A stretch of 64,000 nt of DNA from Planctomycetaceae bacterium (lineage in GTDB: Bacteria; Planctomycetota; Planctomycetia; Planctomycetales; Planctomycetaceae): assembly GCA_041398825.1 (NCBI GenBank), contig JAWKTX010000020.1, positions 16,645 to 80,644 on the forward strand, written 5' to 3'. This document shows, piece after piece, positions 36,447 to 45,789 of the stretch (position 1 is its first letter; each line of letters starts with the position of its first letter). Below the pieces are notes generated by a model that saw only the letters and a list, made by a program, of their open reading frames with translations, was not told where the DNA came from and made no database searches. The translations under genes were made by a program, and so were the position numbers.

Positions 36447-36517
36447 TCGCAGAATGTTCCAGCTTCCATCCCTGACTCTCACCAGATGCCTGAATTCTGA
36501 AATTCGAAGTGACGTTC

Positions 36518-37498
36518 ATGTCTGTTTTCTCAGATCAATCCGATTCACCCATATTGCTGCCATTTCGCAATGCCAGGGCTGCCGGTGTGAATCCTTTTGA
36601 CGCAGAGAACTTCGATATCAGTGAAGGAATCAGTTCAGAACCCATCCGAGTCGGCCTGCTTGCCGGCGCCGGCGACTTCCCCATTAAGTTCGCTCAGGCT
36701 GCTCGCAATGCAGGACATTACGTGTTCGGGCTTGGCGTCGCAGGAATGGCATCTGACGAACTGTATGAAGCCTGCGACCGATTTCGGACCGCCCCACTGG
36801 CGAGGCTTGGAAAGGCGATTCGGCTCTTTCGCCGCGCTGGGGTTGATCGAATTGTGATGGCGGGAAAGATCGAAAAAACGGTCCTGTTTCATCCGTTTCG
36901 CTGGCTTCGGTTGATGCCGGACTGGCGAACAATCCATATGTGGCTTCGCTACGCTCGCGAAAACAAAAAAGATGACACCCTTCTGCTGGCAGTCATTCGG
37001 GAATTCGAGCGCGACGGCCTGGTCTTTGATTCGGCACTCAGATTCTGCCCGGAGCTTCTCGTGAAACACGGATTCCTAACCTCCCGGAAACCCACCTCCG
37101 CTCAGTGGAAAGATATTCGATTCGGATGGGAACTTGCCCGAGAAATGGGTCGCCTGGACATCGGACAGACAGTGGTGATCAACGACACCGCCGTCATTGC
37201 TGTTGAGGCGATTGAAGGCACCGACAAGTGCATTCGCCGAGCCGGCGAACTTTGTCGTCGCGGCGGATTCACTGTGGTGAAAGTCGCCAAACCCAATCAG
37301 GACATGCGATTTGATGTTCCAACCGTTGGTGTTGAGACAATCAAGACCATGCATGAAGCCGGCGGAAGAGTTCTGGCCATTGAGGCTGGCTTGACCATCA
37401 TTCTGGATCCGCAGGAAGTCGCCGAGGTTGCGGACAAACTGGGAATTGCCGTCGTTGCTGTGAACACAGAAGAACTGGCTCTGCGAGTTGCTGCGTGA
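36518..37498 (+). CDS. lpxI: UDP-2,3-diacylglucosamine pyrophosphatase LpxI
   Basis: 326 aa from ATG 36518; a GTG at 36509 is also in frame. The LpxI/DUF1009 fold is shown by VGLLAGAGDFPIKFAQAARNAG, IVMAGKIEKTVLF, KDDTLLLAVIREFERDG, and near the C-terminus GQTVVINDTAVIAVEAIEGTD and VVKVAKPNQDMRFDVPTVG. It removes UMP from UDP-2,3-diacylglucosamine to give lipid X, the step catalysed by LpxH in E. coli. Pairing with lpxD supports a lipid A pathway and hence an outer membrane with LPS in this organism. The end overlaps the next gene. Confidence 0.9.
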   Translation: MSVFSDQSDSPILLPFRNARAAGVNPFDAENFDISEGISSEPIRVGLLAGAGDFPIKFAQAARNAGHYVFGLGVAGMASDELYEACDRFRTAPLARLGKAIRLFRRAGVDRIVMAGKIEKTVLFHPFRWLRLMPDWRTIHMWLRYARENKKDDTLLLAVIREFERDGLVFDSALRFCPELLVKHGFLTSRKPTSAQWKDIRFGWELAREMGRLDIGQTVVINDTAVIAVEAIEGTDKCIRRAGELCRRGGFTVVKVAKPNQDMRFDVPTVGVETIKTMHEAGGRVLAIEAGLTIILDPQEVAEVADKLGIAVVAVNTEELALRVAA

Positions 37499-37809
37499 CC
37501 AACCTGAGCACGTCGTTGACGGAAACCGCAGACGGAATCCTGCTGCGTGTGTTTGTTCAACCCAAAGCCCGCCGCAGACACATTGTCGGCATGCACCAGG
37601 ACCGACTGAAGCTGTCTGTCACTGAACCTCCCGACAAAGGCAAAGCCAACAGCGGAGTCATTGCCCTGTTGTCAGAGATACTTGAGATTCCAAAATCGTC
37701 GATCACACTGGTTCGTGGTGAAATCAGCAGGCAAAAAGACATCCTTCTGAAGGGTATCTCTCCTGAGATCGCCATAGAACGAATTCGCCTTCAGTTACCC
37801 CACAACTGA
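37495..37809 (+). CDS. YggU/DUF167 family protein
   Basis: 104 aa starting at GTG 37495, which overlaps the lpxI stop (GTGA). Family signature: LLRVFVQPKARRRHIVG, LSVTEPPDKGKANSGVIALLSEILEIPKSSITLVRGEISRQK. DUF167/YggU proteins are small conserved alpha/beta proteins of unknown biochemical function, often next to housekeeping genes. Here it is the third gene of the lpxD-lpxI operon and translationally coupled. Confidence 0.85.
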   Translation: MTNLSTSLTETADGILLRVFVQPKARRRHIVGMHQDRLKLSVTEPPDKGKANSGVIALLSEILEIPKSSITLVRGEISRQKDILLKGISPEIAIERIRLQLPHN

Positions 37810-38002
37810 AAATTCAGCACGCGTGGAGCAGACAAGCTGTTACCACCACTGCATGCGATTCTCTCTCTGATGTAAAACCCGGCTGGCACATCGGTACCTG
37901 TTGCAGCTTTGCCTGACTCAGGACTGTATTCCGTTCCGGACGCCGATCATTGGCCTGCTTTCGGCTTCCATCCCTCACTTCAACTCCATCGAAAGCACTC
38001 AC

Positions 38003-38170
38003 ATGAATCAGCGTACGGTCACTGAAATCGAACGTTTGCTGGCGCAGGCGATAGAAGACGCTCTGGCGGAAGCGGAAATCAGCATACCCGTTTCACCAAC
38101 CCCAAAGCTGCTGCATGCCATGGCAAAAGCGGCGACCGCCGTGTATGAGGCCGTCGCAGATGACCGTTAA
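38003..38170 (+). CDS. small hypothetical protein
   Basis: 55 aa from ATG 38003: MNQRTVTEIERLLAQAIEDA, continuing with an acidic helix and ending HAMAKAATAVYEAVADDR. Two predicted helices, a central PVSPTPK turn, no TM segment. The frame is open from 37901, but the upstream part looks non-coding. It is followed by a hairpin and T-run (38209-38231), supporting an expressed unit. I do not recognise the family. Confidence 0.5.
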   Translation: MNQRTVTEIERLLAQAIEDALAEAEISIPVSPTPKLLHAMAKAATAVYEAVADDR

Positions 38171-38208
38171 CTTCACGGTCCGTTGAGAAACCGGGGCAGG
38201 CACGCAGG

Positions 38209-38231
38209 ACGACTGGAAACCGTCGTGTTTT
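38209..38231 (+). terminator. probable Rho-independent terminator
   Basis: ACGAC(T)GG, an AAA loop and CCGTCGT form a 7-bp stem with one bulge, followed by GTTTT. It lies 39 bp after the small gene at 38003-38170. The remainder of 38171-38403 holds a TATAGT box near 38325 that could serve the ABC-2 permease gene. Confidence 0.45.
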
Positions 38232-38403
38232 CAGGTCTCCTGAGCTGAGCTAACTCGAGATGAACTCGTCGGCGTTCATGGGTACGATTGGCGTGAGCGA
38301 CTGGACCTGTTCGGCGCGACGACTATAGTGAGCATTCGTTCGGCAGAATCGCTGCCGAGATTTCTGCGACCCGTCCCTGCCTGACAGAATCACCTGACGT
38401 CTT

Positions 38404-39222
38404 ATGTATCACTGGCGTGTCTTCTGCACGTTTTTTCGCAACTCTTTGATTCGCGAAATGACGTTCCGCGGTAATTTCATCATTCAGGTGATTTCACGGA
38501 TGTTCTGGTTTGGCGCGCAGATCGCATTGTTCGGGATCATTTTCAATCAGGTATCGCTGATCAAAGAATGGGACCAGGACCAGTACTTCGCGTTTATGGC
38601 AACCGGGATGCTGATCAATTCCATCGTTGAAGCGTTCTTCATGCCCAACTGTGCGGAATTCAGTGAAAAGATTCGCACCGGCAAACTGGATTTTGCACTT
38701 ACGAAACCCATCGACACGCAGTTCCTGATTTCGCTTGAAAAAGTCAACCTGGCGATGATCAGCCAGTTACTGATGTCACTCGCGCTTCTGGGTCGATCAC
38801 TCTATCGAATTGGCGACGTTCCCACTGTCTCACAAGTTGGACTGTACATTCTTTATGTGACCATCGGAGTGATGTTTTTCTACTCCCTGATGATCGCCAC
38901 AGCATCGACCAGCGTCATGTTTGGTCGAAACCAGGGCCTATACGATTTCTGGTTCTACATCACGGTCTTCGCTCGTTACCCTCGCAGTATTTACGATGGA
39001 AAATCAGCCGACTCTGTGGAGCCTGGTGAGGCAATCCAGTTCCTCTTTTCATACATCATCCCGATTCTTCTGGTTGTCACTATCCCGGCACAAATCATCG
39101 TGGGACGGATGACTGACTGGAAATTCGCCTCCGTCTGTCTGATTGTCACATTGTTTGGGATGCTGTCGGCACGCACGATTTTCCACTGGTCACTGAACCA
39201 TTACCGCAGCGCAAGTAGTTAG
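38404..39222 (+). CDS. ABC-2 type transporter permease
   Basis: 272 aa with six hydrophobic segments (for example FRGNFIIQVISRMFWFGAQIALFGIIF, VGLYILYVTIGVMFFYSLMIATAS and FLFSYIIPILLVVTIPAQIIVGR). The pattern FMATGMLINSIVEAFFMPNCAEFSEKIRTGKLDFALTKPID is characteristic of the ABC-2/DUF990 group (EcsB-like/ABC-2 permease with LDxxLxKP). These pair with a separate ATPase and usually with a second permease; neither is adjacent here, so the partner genes must lie elsewhere. Substrate unknown. Confidence 0.8.
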   Translation: MYHWRVFCTFFRNSLIREMTFRGNFIIQVISRMFWFGAQIALFGIIFNQVSLIKEWDQDQYFAFMATGMLINSIVEAFFMPNCAEFSEKIRTGKLDFALTKPIDTQFLISLEKVNLAMISQLLMSLALLGRSLYRIGDVPTVSQVGLYILYVTIGVMFFYSLMIATASTSVMFGRNQGLYDFWFYITVFARYPRSIYDGKSADSVEPGEAIQFLFSYIIPILLVVTIPAQIIVGRMTDWKFASVCLIVTLFGMLSARTIFHWSLNHYRSASS

Positions 39223-39313
39223 TCATCTCGACACCCGAATTCATCAATTCTTAAACTCCTTTGCCTACCCTTCGTCTCCATTTCCAAAGAGCCGTACAGG
39301 GGACAATCTGATT

Positions 39314-40156
39314 ATGTATCGAAATCTAATCCTGCTTTGCATGACCCTGAATATGTCAGCATCTGTTTCCTTCGGGCAGAAGATTGTTGGACACAGAGGA
39401 GCCTCGTTTGATGCTCCGGAAAATACGCTTGCGGCATTCAGGGAAGCCTGGGCACAGGGTGCGGATGGTGTTGAGGGTGACTTTTACGTCACAAAGGACA
39501 ACCAGATTGTCTGCATCCATGATTCCGATGCGAAACGTACCGGCGGCACGAAGCTTGTCGTCAAAGATTCGACTCTGGCAGAACTTCGAGAACTGGAATA
39601 CGGCGGCTGGAAGTCGCCGAAGTTTCACGGGGAACCAATCCCAACATTTGCTGAAGTGATGGCACTGATTCCCAAAGGGAAGCTGTTCGTCATCGAGCTC
39701 AAGACAGGGCCGGAGATTATTCCGCTGCTGAAAACGGAACTCGACCGATTAAAGCCGGATCGATCACAGCTCTTAATCATTGCCTTCAAGGCAGAGACGG
39801 TCATGGAATCCAAACGTGTGCTGCCGGATATCCGGGTTCACTGGTTAACCGGCTACAAGCAGAACAAGATTACTGGTCAGTGGACACCTACCGTCGAAGA
39901 AGTCGCAAAGACACTGAAGGCCACCAGCGCAGACGGGTTCGGAACTCAGGGGAACCGAGCCATTGTTACCCCGAAATTCATTGAGACGTTACGTCAACGT
40001 GGTTTGAAGGAATTTCACGTCTGGACAGTCGACGATCCGGAAGACGCACGCTATTTCCAGTCGCTGGGGGCAATTGGCATTACCACCAACAAACCGGCTG
40101 TCATTCGGGAATCTCTTCTAACCACAGGCGGTCCCGTAAAGCCCGCCAGAGACTGA
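39314..40156 (+). CDS. secreted glycerophosphodiester phosphodiesterase
   Basis: 280 aa with signal peptide MYRNLILLCMTLNMSASVSFG. GDPD motifs: IVGHRGASFDAPENTLAAF (catalytic His and substrate Arg), GVEGDFYVTKDNQIVCIHDS (metal-binding Glu/Asp and second catalytic His), IPTFAEVMALIPKGKLFVIELKTG (Glu ligand), and the C-terminal VWTVDDPEDARYFQSLGAIGITTNKP. The enzyme hydrolyses glycerophosphodiesters to glycerol-3-phosphate and alcohol, here in the periplasm or outside. It converges with the lactate permease gene, 1 bp between stops. Confidence 0.9.
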   Translation: MYRNLILLCMTLNMSASVSFGQKIVGHRGASFDAPENTLAAFREAWAQGADGVEGDFYVTKDNQIVCIHDSDAKRTGGTKLVVKDSTLAELRELEYGGWKSPKFHGEPIPTFAEVMALIPKGKLFVIELKTGPEIIPLLKTELDRLKPDRSQLLIIAFKAETVMESKRVLPDIRVHWLTGYKQNKITGQWTPTVEEVAKTLKATSADGFGTQGNRAIVTPKFIETLRQRGLKEFHVWTVDDPEDARYFQSLGAIGITTNKPAVIRESLLTTGGPVKPARD

Positions 40157-40157
40157 A

Positions 40158-41885
40158 TCAACCTCCAAGCGTCACAATCAGATACCCTATGACTCCGACG
40201 ACGCCGGCATAATAAATGAACAGTGGCAGAGTTCGTCGGATGATCGTTCCTTCCTGCCCCGACAGGCCACCGACAGCTGAGGCCGCGACGACATTGTGCA
40301 CGCAGATTGTATTGCCAGCGGCTCCACCAACAGCCTGCAGGGCAACAATCCACAACGGATCAAACTGCAATCGAAGTCCCACATCAAATTGAAACAGCGA
40401 CAGCATCATATTGCTGACCGTATTGCTGCCTGCGACCGCAGCCCCAAAACCGCCGATGAATGGTGAGAAGAGTGGCCAGAGGCCGCCAACCCAACTCTCA
40501 ACTCCACTCGCCAGCACAAGGGGCATCTTGTCATAGCCTGCCAGACCGCCATCGCTGTTGATGAATACCTGAACCATCGGCACAGTAAAGACCAAAGCGG
40601 TTGATGCCTTCAGAATCGTCGACATGGAGACTGAAAGAGCCCGCCTGATCGCCGCACCTTTCATCCTGAAAATAAAGACGCAATAAAGTGCAGCCATCAG
40701 GAAGATGGTCCCCGGCAGAAACAGTGGCTCCGTTTTTTTGGAGATCGAGGTTCCAAAAATGTCTGCATACTCAAACGCGACAGACTTCATCCAGCTTTGC
40801 AGTGGTAAGACCTTCAGCCTGGATGCCACCAGCAACAGGGCGACAACAACGTATGGACTCCATGCTGTCACAGTGGAGCGGTATGAATTGCCGGAGGTGG
40901 CCTGAATCTGTTTGCCCGGGGAAATCTTCAGTTCCCCGGCGGTGTCCGACCTGTTCAGGATGCCTTCACCCGCAAACAACCACGGACTTCCAGCTCCTTT
41001 CAACAGCCAACCTCGACGTGCAGCAGGAACCACAATCGTCAGGCCGATCAGGCCGCCCAGCAGAGACGGGAATTCAGGACCAAGAAATCCGGCAACCATC
41101 AAATACGGCAGCTCCATCGCCAAAGCTGAAAACAGCGCAAACTTCCAGACAGCCAGTCCATCGCGAATACTTCTTCGTTCGCCAAACTGACTCGTTAACA
41201 CACACACCAGAAACAGCGGGACAAGGGAACCCGCGGCAACATGCAGCAACGCCACGCGGAAGCCAACCGCTTCAAGACACTCTCGAATCCCGGCGTATCC
41301 GGAAGCCTGCATCCACGACGTGACATCCGGGTCGTTGGACAGGCCGGAGCTGACACCAACCAAAATAGGTGTGCCCACCGCGCCGAAGGAAACCGGGGTA
41401 CACTGAATCATCATCCCGGCCATGACAGCCGCCAGAGGCGGGAACCCCAGGCCAATGAGTAGCGGTACAGCAATCGCGGCAGGTGTGCCGAATCCCGCAG
41501 CTCCCTCAATGAATGAGCCAAATAGCCAGGCAATGATAATGGCCTGAATGCGTCGATCCGGAGTGATGGAATGGAACGACTGGCGGATCACATCCATTGC
41601 CCCGGACTGCTCCATCACATTCAGAAGCAGGATGGCACCGAAGACGATGTAGAGTAATTCGGCCGAGATGATCAGACCGGCCGTTGAGGCAGCAGCGACC
41701 TGAAGGAACGGCACTTTCCAGATAAAGGCGGCCAACGAAGCAGCCAGCAGGAAACAAACTGGCATCGCTCGTTTCGCGGGCCACTTCAGTCCAACCAACA
41801 ACACCCCGACAGCCAGAATCGGTAAAATCGCCGTCAGGGCTAGCCCCGTCTGATGCTCCACGATGAACTCTCCGTCATGAATCAA
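40158..41885 (-). CDS. L-lactate permease, LctP family
   Basis: 575 aa with 12 or more TM helices. Family hallmarks: FGAILLLNVMEQSGAMDVIRQSF, WLFGSFIEGAAGFGTPAAIAVPLLIGLGFPPLAAV, CTPVSFGAVGTPI, FSPFIGGFGAAVAGSNTVSNMMLSLFQ, and ALQAVGGAAGNTICVHNVVAASA near the C-terminus. LctP/LldP proteins import lactate (or glycolate) with protons. No lactate dehydrogenase or regulator gene is adjacent. Full length for the family. Confidence 0.9.
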   Translation of the reverse strand: MIHDGEFIVEHQTGLALTAILPILAVGVLLVGLKWPAKRAMPVCFLLAASLAAFIWKVPFLQVAAASTAGLIISAELLYIVFGAILLLNVMEQSGAMDVIRQSFHSITPDRRIQAIIIAWLFGSFIEGAAGFGTPAAIAVPLLIGLGFPPLAAVMAGMMIQCTPVSFGAVGTPILVGVSSGLSNDPDVTSWMQASGYAGIRECLEAVGFRVALLHVAAGSLVPLFLVCVLTSQFGERRSIRDGLAVWKFALFSALAMELPYLMVAGFLGPEFPSLLGGLIGLTIVVPAARRGWLLKGAGSPWLFAGEGILNRSDTAGELKISPGKQIQATSGNSYRSTVTAWSPYVVVALLLVASRLKVLPLQSWMKSVAFEYADIFGTSISKKTEPLFLPGTIFLMAALYCVFIFRMKGAAIRRALSVSMSTILKASTALVFTVPMVQVFINSDGGLAGYDKMPLVLASGVESWVGGLWPLFSPFIGGFGAAVAGSNTVSNMMLSLFQFDVGLRLQFDPLWIVALQAVGGAAGNTICVHNVVAASAVGGLSGQEGTIIRRTLPLFIYYAGVVGVIGYLIVTLGG

Positions 41886-42030
41886 GGGTATTCAGGCGTC
41901 CAGAAAGCAACACAACCAGCATGAACGCATCCTCACCGGCTGGACCTCACAGGGCCTCGCCAATTTCTGTGGATAAAGATTCAAACATCATTCGATACTC
42001 GTTGCAGCCGTATCGCGTCGTAAAGTTTTG

Positions 42031-42060
42031 TTGCCTCGCTGTTTAGGGGAAGGTTATACT
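42031..42060 (+). promoter_or_regulatory. sigma-70-like promoter before the 42128 gene
   Basis: TTGCCT (42031-42036) and TATACT (42055-42060) with an 18-bp spacer, 67 bp before the start codon at 42128. It is the best consensus promoter in this intergenic region. Confidence 0.5.
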
Positions 42061-42127
42061 CGGCGACCCACGCCCTGACACGGCTTCGTACGGCATTTTG
42101 CAGAACCATTCCTCAGGAACCGCCTCG

Positions 42128-43099
42128 ATGACTGAACGTCATTCTCTGTATAGACTTGCGACAATTTGCTTAGCCGCATTCGTCTCGCAGATTTCTTCGG
42201 TTTCCGAAGCACAGCTGATTCGAGCTCCGTTGACCGACGGATTCGCCCGAACCAGTTCGATTGACGTTTCGGTTGATGAAATGCTCGGATTCCGCAAAGT
42301 TCGCAAACCTGAAGAAGCCATTCTGGGACCTGGCTACCCGGCCCTGCAGATGCTGGAGATTCAGTACAAGCCGGTCCGAATGGTGCGAATGCCCGTCACA
42401 GACCCGAAAACCGGCAAAGTTTCGCGTGAGTTGGTCTGGTACATGGTTTACCGAACGATTCCCCGGGACTACACGGAGCTGGCTGGCGACGGTCAGGCGG
42501 AGTTACTCGTGAAGCTTTCGGATCCGGAGCACGATCCTGCCAATTCAACCGATCCGAAGCAAGTCCAACCCCTGATGCTGCCTCGATTCATTCTTCGAGT
42601 GGACGATAAGGGATCGGAAAAAGAACACCTGGATGAACTGAATCTGCAGATCCAGCAAATGGTCTTCGAACGTGAATTCGGCCGACGTGGGGCTGACCTG
42701 CGTCTGCACAACAGCGTTGATGGCATCCAGTCTTATCCCGATCCTGTCAGGACTCTCGGACCGGATGCTGACGCGAAACCACTGGATAAAGCCACCTATG
42801 GCGTCGCGATCTGGCGAAATATCGATCCCAAGACAGACTACTTCACCGTCTTCATGTCAGGACTCTCGAACGCGTATCGCATCTCAACCGATGCCGCAGG
42901 CGCCAGAGTCGTCGAAGAGAAAGTCGTGAAACAGCAATTTGCCCGCCCTGGCGACGAGTTCCTTCAGGACGAAAAAGAATTCCGGATTGAAGAAAAGCCC
43001 GAGTGGCTCTACCGGGCCAAAAACGTGCAACTAGACGTGCCACAGGTTGACACAATTCTTCGTAACGCCCAAAAATCGGCTGAAACGGCCGAACAATAA
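42128..43099 (+). CDS. hypothetical secreted protein
   Basis: 323 aa from ATG 42128 (MTERHSLYRLATICLAAFVSQISSVSEA, signal peptide). The mature protein is mixed alpha/beta with a conserved-looking block QYKPVRMVRMPVTDPKTGKVSRELVWYMVYRTI. Later come PLMLPRFILRVDD, AKPLDKATYGVAIWRNIDPKTDYFTVFMSGLSNAYR and a charged C-terminus. I do not recognise a named domain; similar secreted proteins are common in planctomycetes. It has its own promoter and lies upstream of rpmA, but the 178-bp gap suggests independent transcription. Confidence 0.65.
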   Translation: MTERHSLYRLATICLAAFVSQISSVSEAQLIRAPLTDGFARTSSIDVSVDEMLGFRKVRKPEEAILGPGYPALQMLEIQYKPVRMVRMPVTDPKTGKVSRELVWYMVYRTIPRDYTELAGDGQAELLVKLSDPEHDPANSTDPKQVQPLMLPRFILRVDDKGSEKEHLDELNLQIQQMVFEREFGRRGADLRLHNSVDGIQSYPDPVRTLGPDADAKPLDKATYGVAIWRNIDPKTDYFTVFMSGLSNAYRISTDAAGARVVEEKVVKQQFARPGDEFLQDEKEFRIEEKPEWLYRAKNVQLDVPQVDTILRNAQKSAETAEQ

Positions 43100-43277
43100 C
43101 CTCTTTTGCCTCTGCAAAATGAGATTTCGCCCCTGAGAACTCAGCTCTGCGGACCAAAGTCTTGAAAATCCGGCGGAAGACGTCAGACTGCCGCGTCCGA
43201 AATAACTCCCAATAAATCAGTACCGTCAAACTCAATACGGGCAACTTGGCCCGACAAGATGATCGGAGTGTTGAATC

Positions 43278-43532
43278 ATGGCTCATAAGAAGGGACAAGG
43301 CTCCAGCCGCAACGGTCGCGACTCAAATGCGCAGCGTCGAGGCATCAAGAAGTACGGCGGCGAAGCTGTTGTCGCAGGAAATATCCTCGCGCGTCAGTGC
43401 GGCACAAAATGGCATGCCGGAAAGAACGTTGGCATTGGCTGTGACTACACGCTGTACGCACTTTGCGACGGAACCGTGCTGTTTGACCGCAACGGTCGAC
43501 GCATGAATGTTGTACCTGCCGAATCCAACTGA
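43278..43532 (+). CDS. rpmA: 50S ribosomal protein L27
   Basis: 84 aa, starting MAHKKGQGSSRNGRDSNAQRR, then RGIKKYGGEAVVAGNILARQCGTKWHAGKNVGIGCDYTLYAL, the L27 signature. The N-terminal tail that reaches the peptidyl-transferase centre starts AHKKG, with no cleavable Firmicute-type extension. In most bacteria rpmA follows rplU and precedes obg; here neither is adjacent, and a terminator follows at once. Confidence 0.95.
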   Translation: MAHKKGQGSSRNGRDSNAQRRGIKKYGGEAVVAGNILARQCGTKWHAGKNVGIGCDYTLYALCDGTVLFDRNGRRMNVVPAESN

Positions 43533-43564
43533 TTCGAACACACTCAACCGAACCAACTAAAAGC

Positions 43565-43594
43565 GAATCCGGTCCGGAACCGGGTTCGTTTTTT
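43565..43594 (+). terminator. Rho-independent terminator after rpmA
   Basis: GAATCCGGT and ACCGGGTTC form a 9-bp stem (one G-U pair) around CCGGA, followed by GTTTTTT. It lies 33 bp past the rpmA stop. Confidence 0.7.
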
Positions 43595-43680
43595 GCTGCG
43601 CGTTTCGAAACGCGGGCTTCACCGGTTGGCTCCACGATGGCGGCCGAGGCCACCCAACAAAGCCTCACACCAGTCGGCCT

Positions 43681-45444
43681 TCATTTGACTGTGGCGGGCT
43701 GCGTCGAATAGCGAATGGCCGATCGTACGCGGTTTGCTCCACGGGATTCACGAATCGCCTTCACAGAATTCAACGATTTACCCTTGAGCCACTCAGGCGT
43801 CACAAGGCGTGGAACGTTGAAATTCTTCAGCCAGTTGTCCTGATCAGACGTCGGCACAGTCGTCGATGTTGATGGAAACCGCTGCGGCGCGACGCCAGCC
43901 GAATCTGTTCTCTGGCCGGAATTCACAGGCGCAGGTTTCTGAATTGCGGATTCAGGTGGTGACTGCCGTGTCCAGGTCGTCTGATGAATCGTCGGGACGT
44001 CCGGAACAGGCCCCGGTGAAATGGACAGGGATGCTGTGGAAAGGAGGCCAGGCGGTGCCTGGTTCATCGGATACGGGGGAGGAGCTGAAGTTGCCGAAAG
44101 ACCGTCACTTCGTACGCTTGCAGACGAGACAGGTTCAGCACTGGAAGAGAACTGGTACTGATGTTCAAACCGCACCTGCGCAGCCTGGCGTTTTGCCAGG
44201 GCATCCTGCTTGATTCGAGCGTTTCTGGCTGAAGCACTGTTGGGGTCGACTTCGATTGGTGTCATGTCCACTCCCTTTGGATTCCGGGAGTGTGCATAGG
44301 ACTCAGGAACTGGTGGCACTGGCGGCGGATAGGCCGACTGTTCCGGAAATGGAAACTGCTGTTCAAAACCACCACTTCCTGACGAATGCGGGACGGCAGT
44401 CGGATCAGGGATCGCCGGTTCGGGAATCGAAGGCACGGGCATATCAGGAATTGCCGGGACCTGCGTATGGCGACCCGGCGATTCTACCTGTGGATGAACA
44501 GAACGAAGAGTGTTTTCCCCGGGGGCAAGCGGCACAGCATAGTGCCTGTAGACGGTGGCCGTTTTCCCCTGTGGTTGAATCTCAAGTGTCGAGACCACCG
44601 AGGCATCTTCCGGTAATTCTTCAGCATCCAGACCAGGCAGCGCCAGCAAATCGGGCTCTTGTAATCCGTCTGTCGTGGTCGGCTCTTCGTTTGTCTCGGA
44701 CAAGCGGTCACCAAGTCCAGGACTGAAATCGCTGGCAATGCCCGTTTCCGTCCGTTCGGCAACTCGGACGGGAGCTTGTTCACCTGAATTCTCAAGCCTA
44801 CCGACTCGAGTCGCTTCTCCCGTCACTATATTCAGGGTGATCGCCGCAGGGGCAGCTGGCTGGTTGACAGCGGTGGCCTGAATCGGCGTCTGAGCAAACT
44901 GCTGTGCCTGAACTTTCTGCATCGTAAGCTCCGCGAGTTCGCGATGAGCACTTAACAGTTCACGCGTGAGTTCGTTTTCCTGTCGAAGTCCGTTAACCGT
45001 CTGATTCAGCCCGTCAATCCGCTCCTGAAGCTCAGCAAATCGTTGACTCTGCTGCCGACGTTCTTCTTCCAGTGCAAGCGATCCACGTCCGGAATCGGGT
45101 TGGGCTGTTGGTGTGGAATTCTGCCAGGCTTCCTGAGCAGATGAAGCGTCTGCGTCTACGATTCGCGCCGATGCAGGATGAATCACGCTTCCCGAAGCAA
45201 CGTCTGGACGCACCTTCGCAGAAGGAGCCGCGTCTGCGCGGTTTTCAGCACGTGCGAGAACGTTGTCCTGCGCAGAACCAGGCAGACGTTCGGCAGATTC
45301 TGCCTGTGATTCTGCCGACAGGGTCGCTTGTGCAATCCTGGGTCGAAGGATGGGAAGAACAAAGACTGCAGCAAGTATGCAGACCAGCAAAATCGCCGTT
45401 GTCAGCAAAATGCGGCTTGTTTGAAATTGAGGCTCGCCATTCAT
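43681..45444 (-). CDS. hypothetical bitopic membrane protein, Pro/Gln-rich
   Basis: 587 aa. A short cytosolic N-terminus (MNGEPQFQTSR) leads to one TM segment ILLTTAILLVCILAAVFVLPIL, so the bulk lies outside the cytoplasm. Residues about 125-175 form a coiled coil (EERRQQSQRFAELQERIDGLNQTVNGLRQENELTRELLSAH). A probable beta-domain follows (STLEIQPQGKTATVYRHYAVPLAPGENTLRSV), and then a long Pro/Ser/Gln-rich disordered region with PAIPDMPVPSIPEPAIPDP. No known catalytic domain. Envelope scaffold or secretion accessory roles are possible but not shown. Confidence 0.65.
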   Translation of the reverse strand: MNGEPQFQTSRILLTTAILLVCILAAVFVLPILRPRIAQATLSAESQAESAERLPGSAQDNVLARAENRADAAPSAKVRPDVASGSVIHPASARIVDADASSAQEAWQNSTPTAQPDSGRGSLALEEERRQQSQRFAELQERIDGLNQTVNGLRQENELTRELLSAHRELAELTMQKVQAQQFAQTPIQATAVNQPAAPAAITLNIVTGEATRVGRLENSGEQAPVRVAERTETGIASDFSPGLGDRLSETNEEPTTTDGLQEPDLLALPGLDAEELPEDASVVSTLEIQPQGKTATVYRHYAVPLAPGENTLRSVHPQVESPGRHTQVPAIPDMPVPSIPEPAIPDPTAVPHSSGSGGFEQQFPFPEQSAYPPPVPPVPESYAHSRNPKGVDMTPIEVDPNSASARNARIKQDALAKRQAAQVRFEHQYQFSSSAEPVSSASVRSDGLSATSAPPPYPMNQAPPGLLSTASLSISPGPVPDVPTIHQTTWTRQSPPESAIQKPAPVNSGQRTDSAGVAPQRFPSTSTTVPTSDQDNWLKNFNVPRLVTPEWLKGKSLNSVKAIRESRGANRVRSAIRYSTQPATVK

Positions 45445-45566
45445 TTGTGCGCATCCATTCAGGAGACCGATCCATCAGTCGGTATCGGCAATCCCCCAAT
45501 TCAGAATGAACGGCAAAATCAAGAAAGTCGATCTGATCAGCCCAAATTAACAAACTCATCGCGCGC

Positions 45567-45624
45567 AAAAAAACAGCGCGGTAGGGTCCCCTCAAAGCCT
45601 CCTGGCTTTCCCTATCGCGCTGTT
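45567..45624 (-). terminator. strong Rho-independent terminator after the S9B peptidase gene
   Basis: On the minus strand a 15-bp stem (AACAGCGCGATAGGG with CCCTACCGCGCTGTT) encloses a second small hairpin (AAAGCC...GGCTTT) and is followed by seven T residues. It lies in the 345-bp gap between the S9B peptidase gene and the Pro-rich membrane protein gene. The rest of the gap shows no gene. Confidence 0.8.
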
Positions 45625-45789
45625 GTTTGCGTGTGTCTGGTTCGACGTGCGAAGGTTCGCTCTGCGTTCTTTGTTTCTCATTCGCACGTTCAACAGGCAA
45701 ACATAGGTTGCGAAAATTGGGCGTCAAATTTTCTGTCACGTTTTCGTGCAAGTTGAGACAATCGAGCACAACACACGTTTTTCACGGGC

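Noticed and set aside
37484..37491. An 8-nt match (GCTCTGCG) to the mini-CRISPR seed at the end of lpxI.
   Set aside because: Preceded by CTG, inside a coding region, and the match stops at position 8; expected by chance.
45659..45674. A 10-nt perfect match (GCTCTGCGTT) to the start of the mini-CRISPR spacer.
   Set aside because: The preceding bases are TTC rather than AAG, the match ends at position 10, and it lies in an unrelated intergenic region. One such 10-mer in 128 kb of strand is not surprising. It shows that the 56835 site must be judged by PAM and location, not by match length alone.
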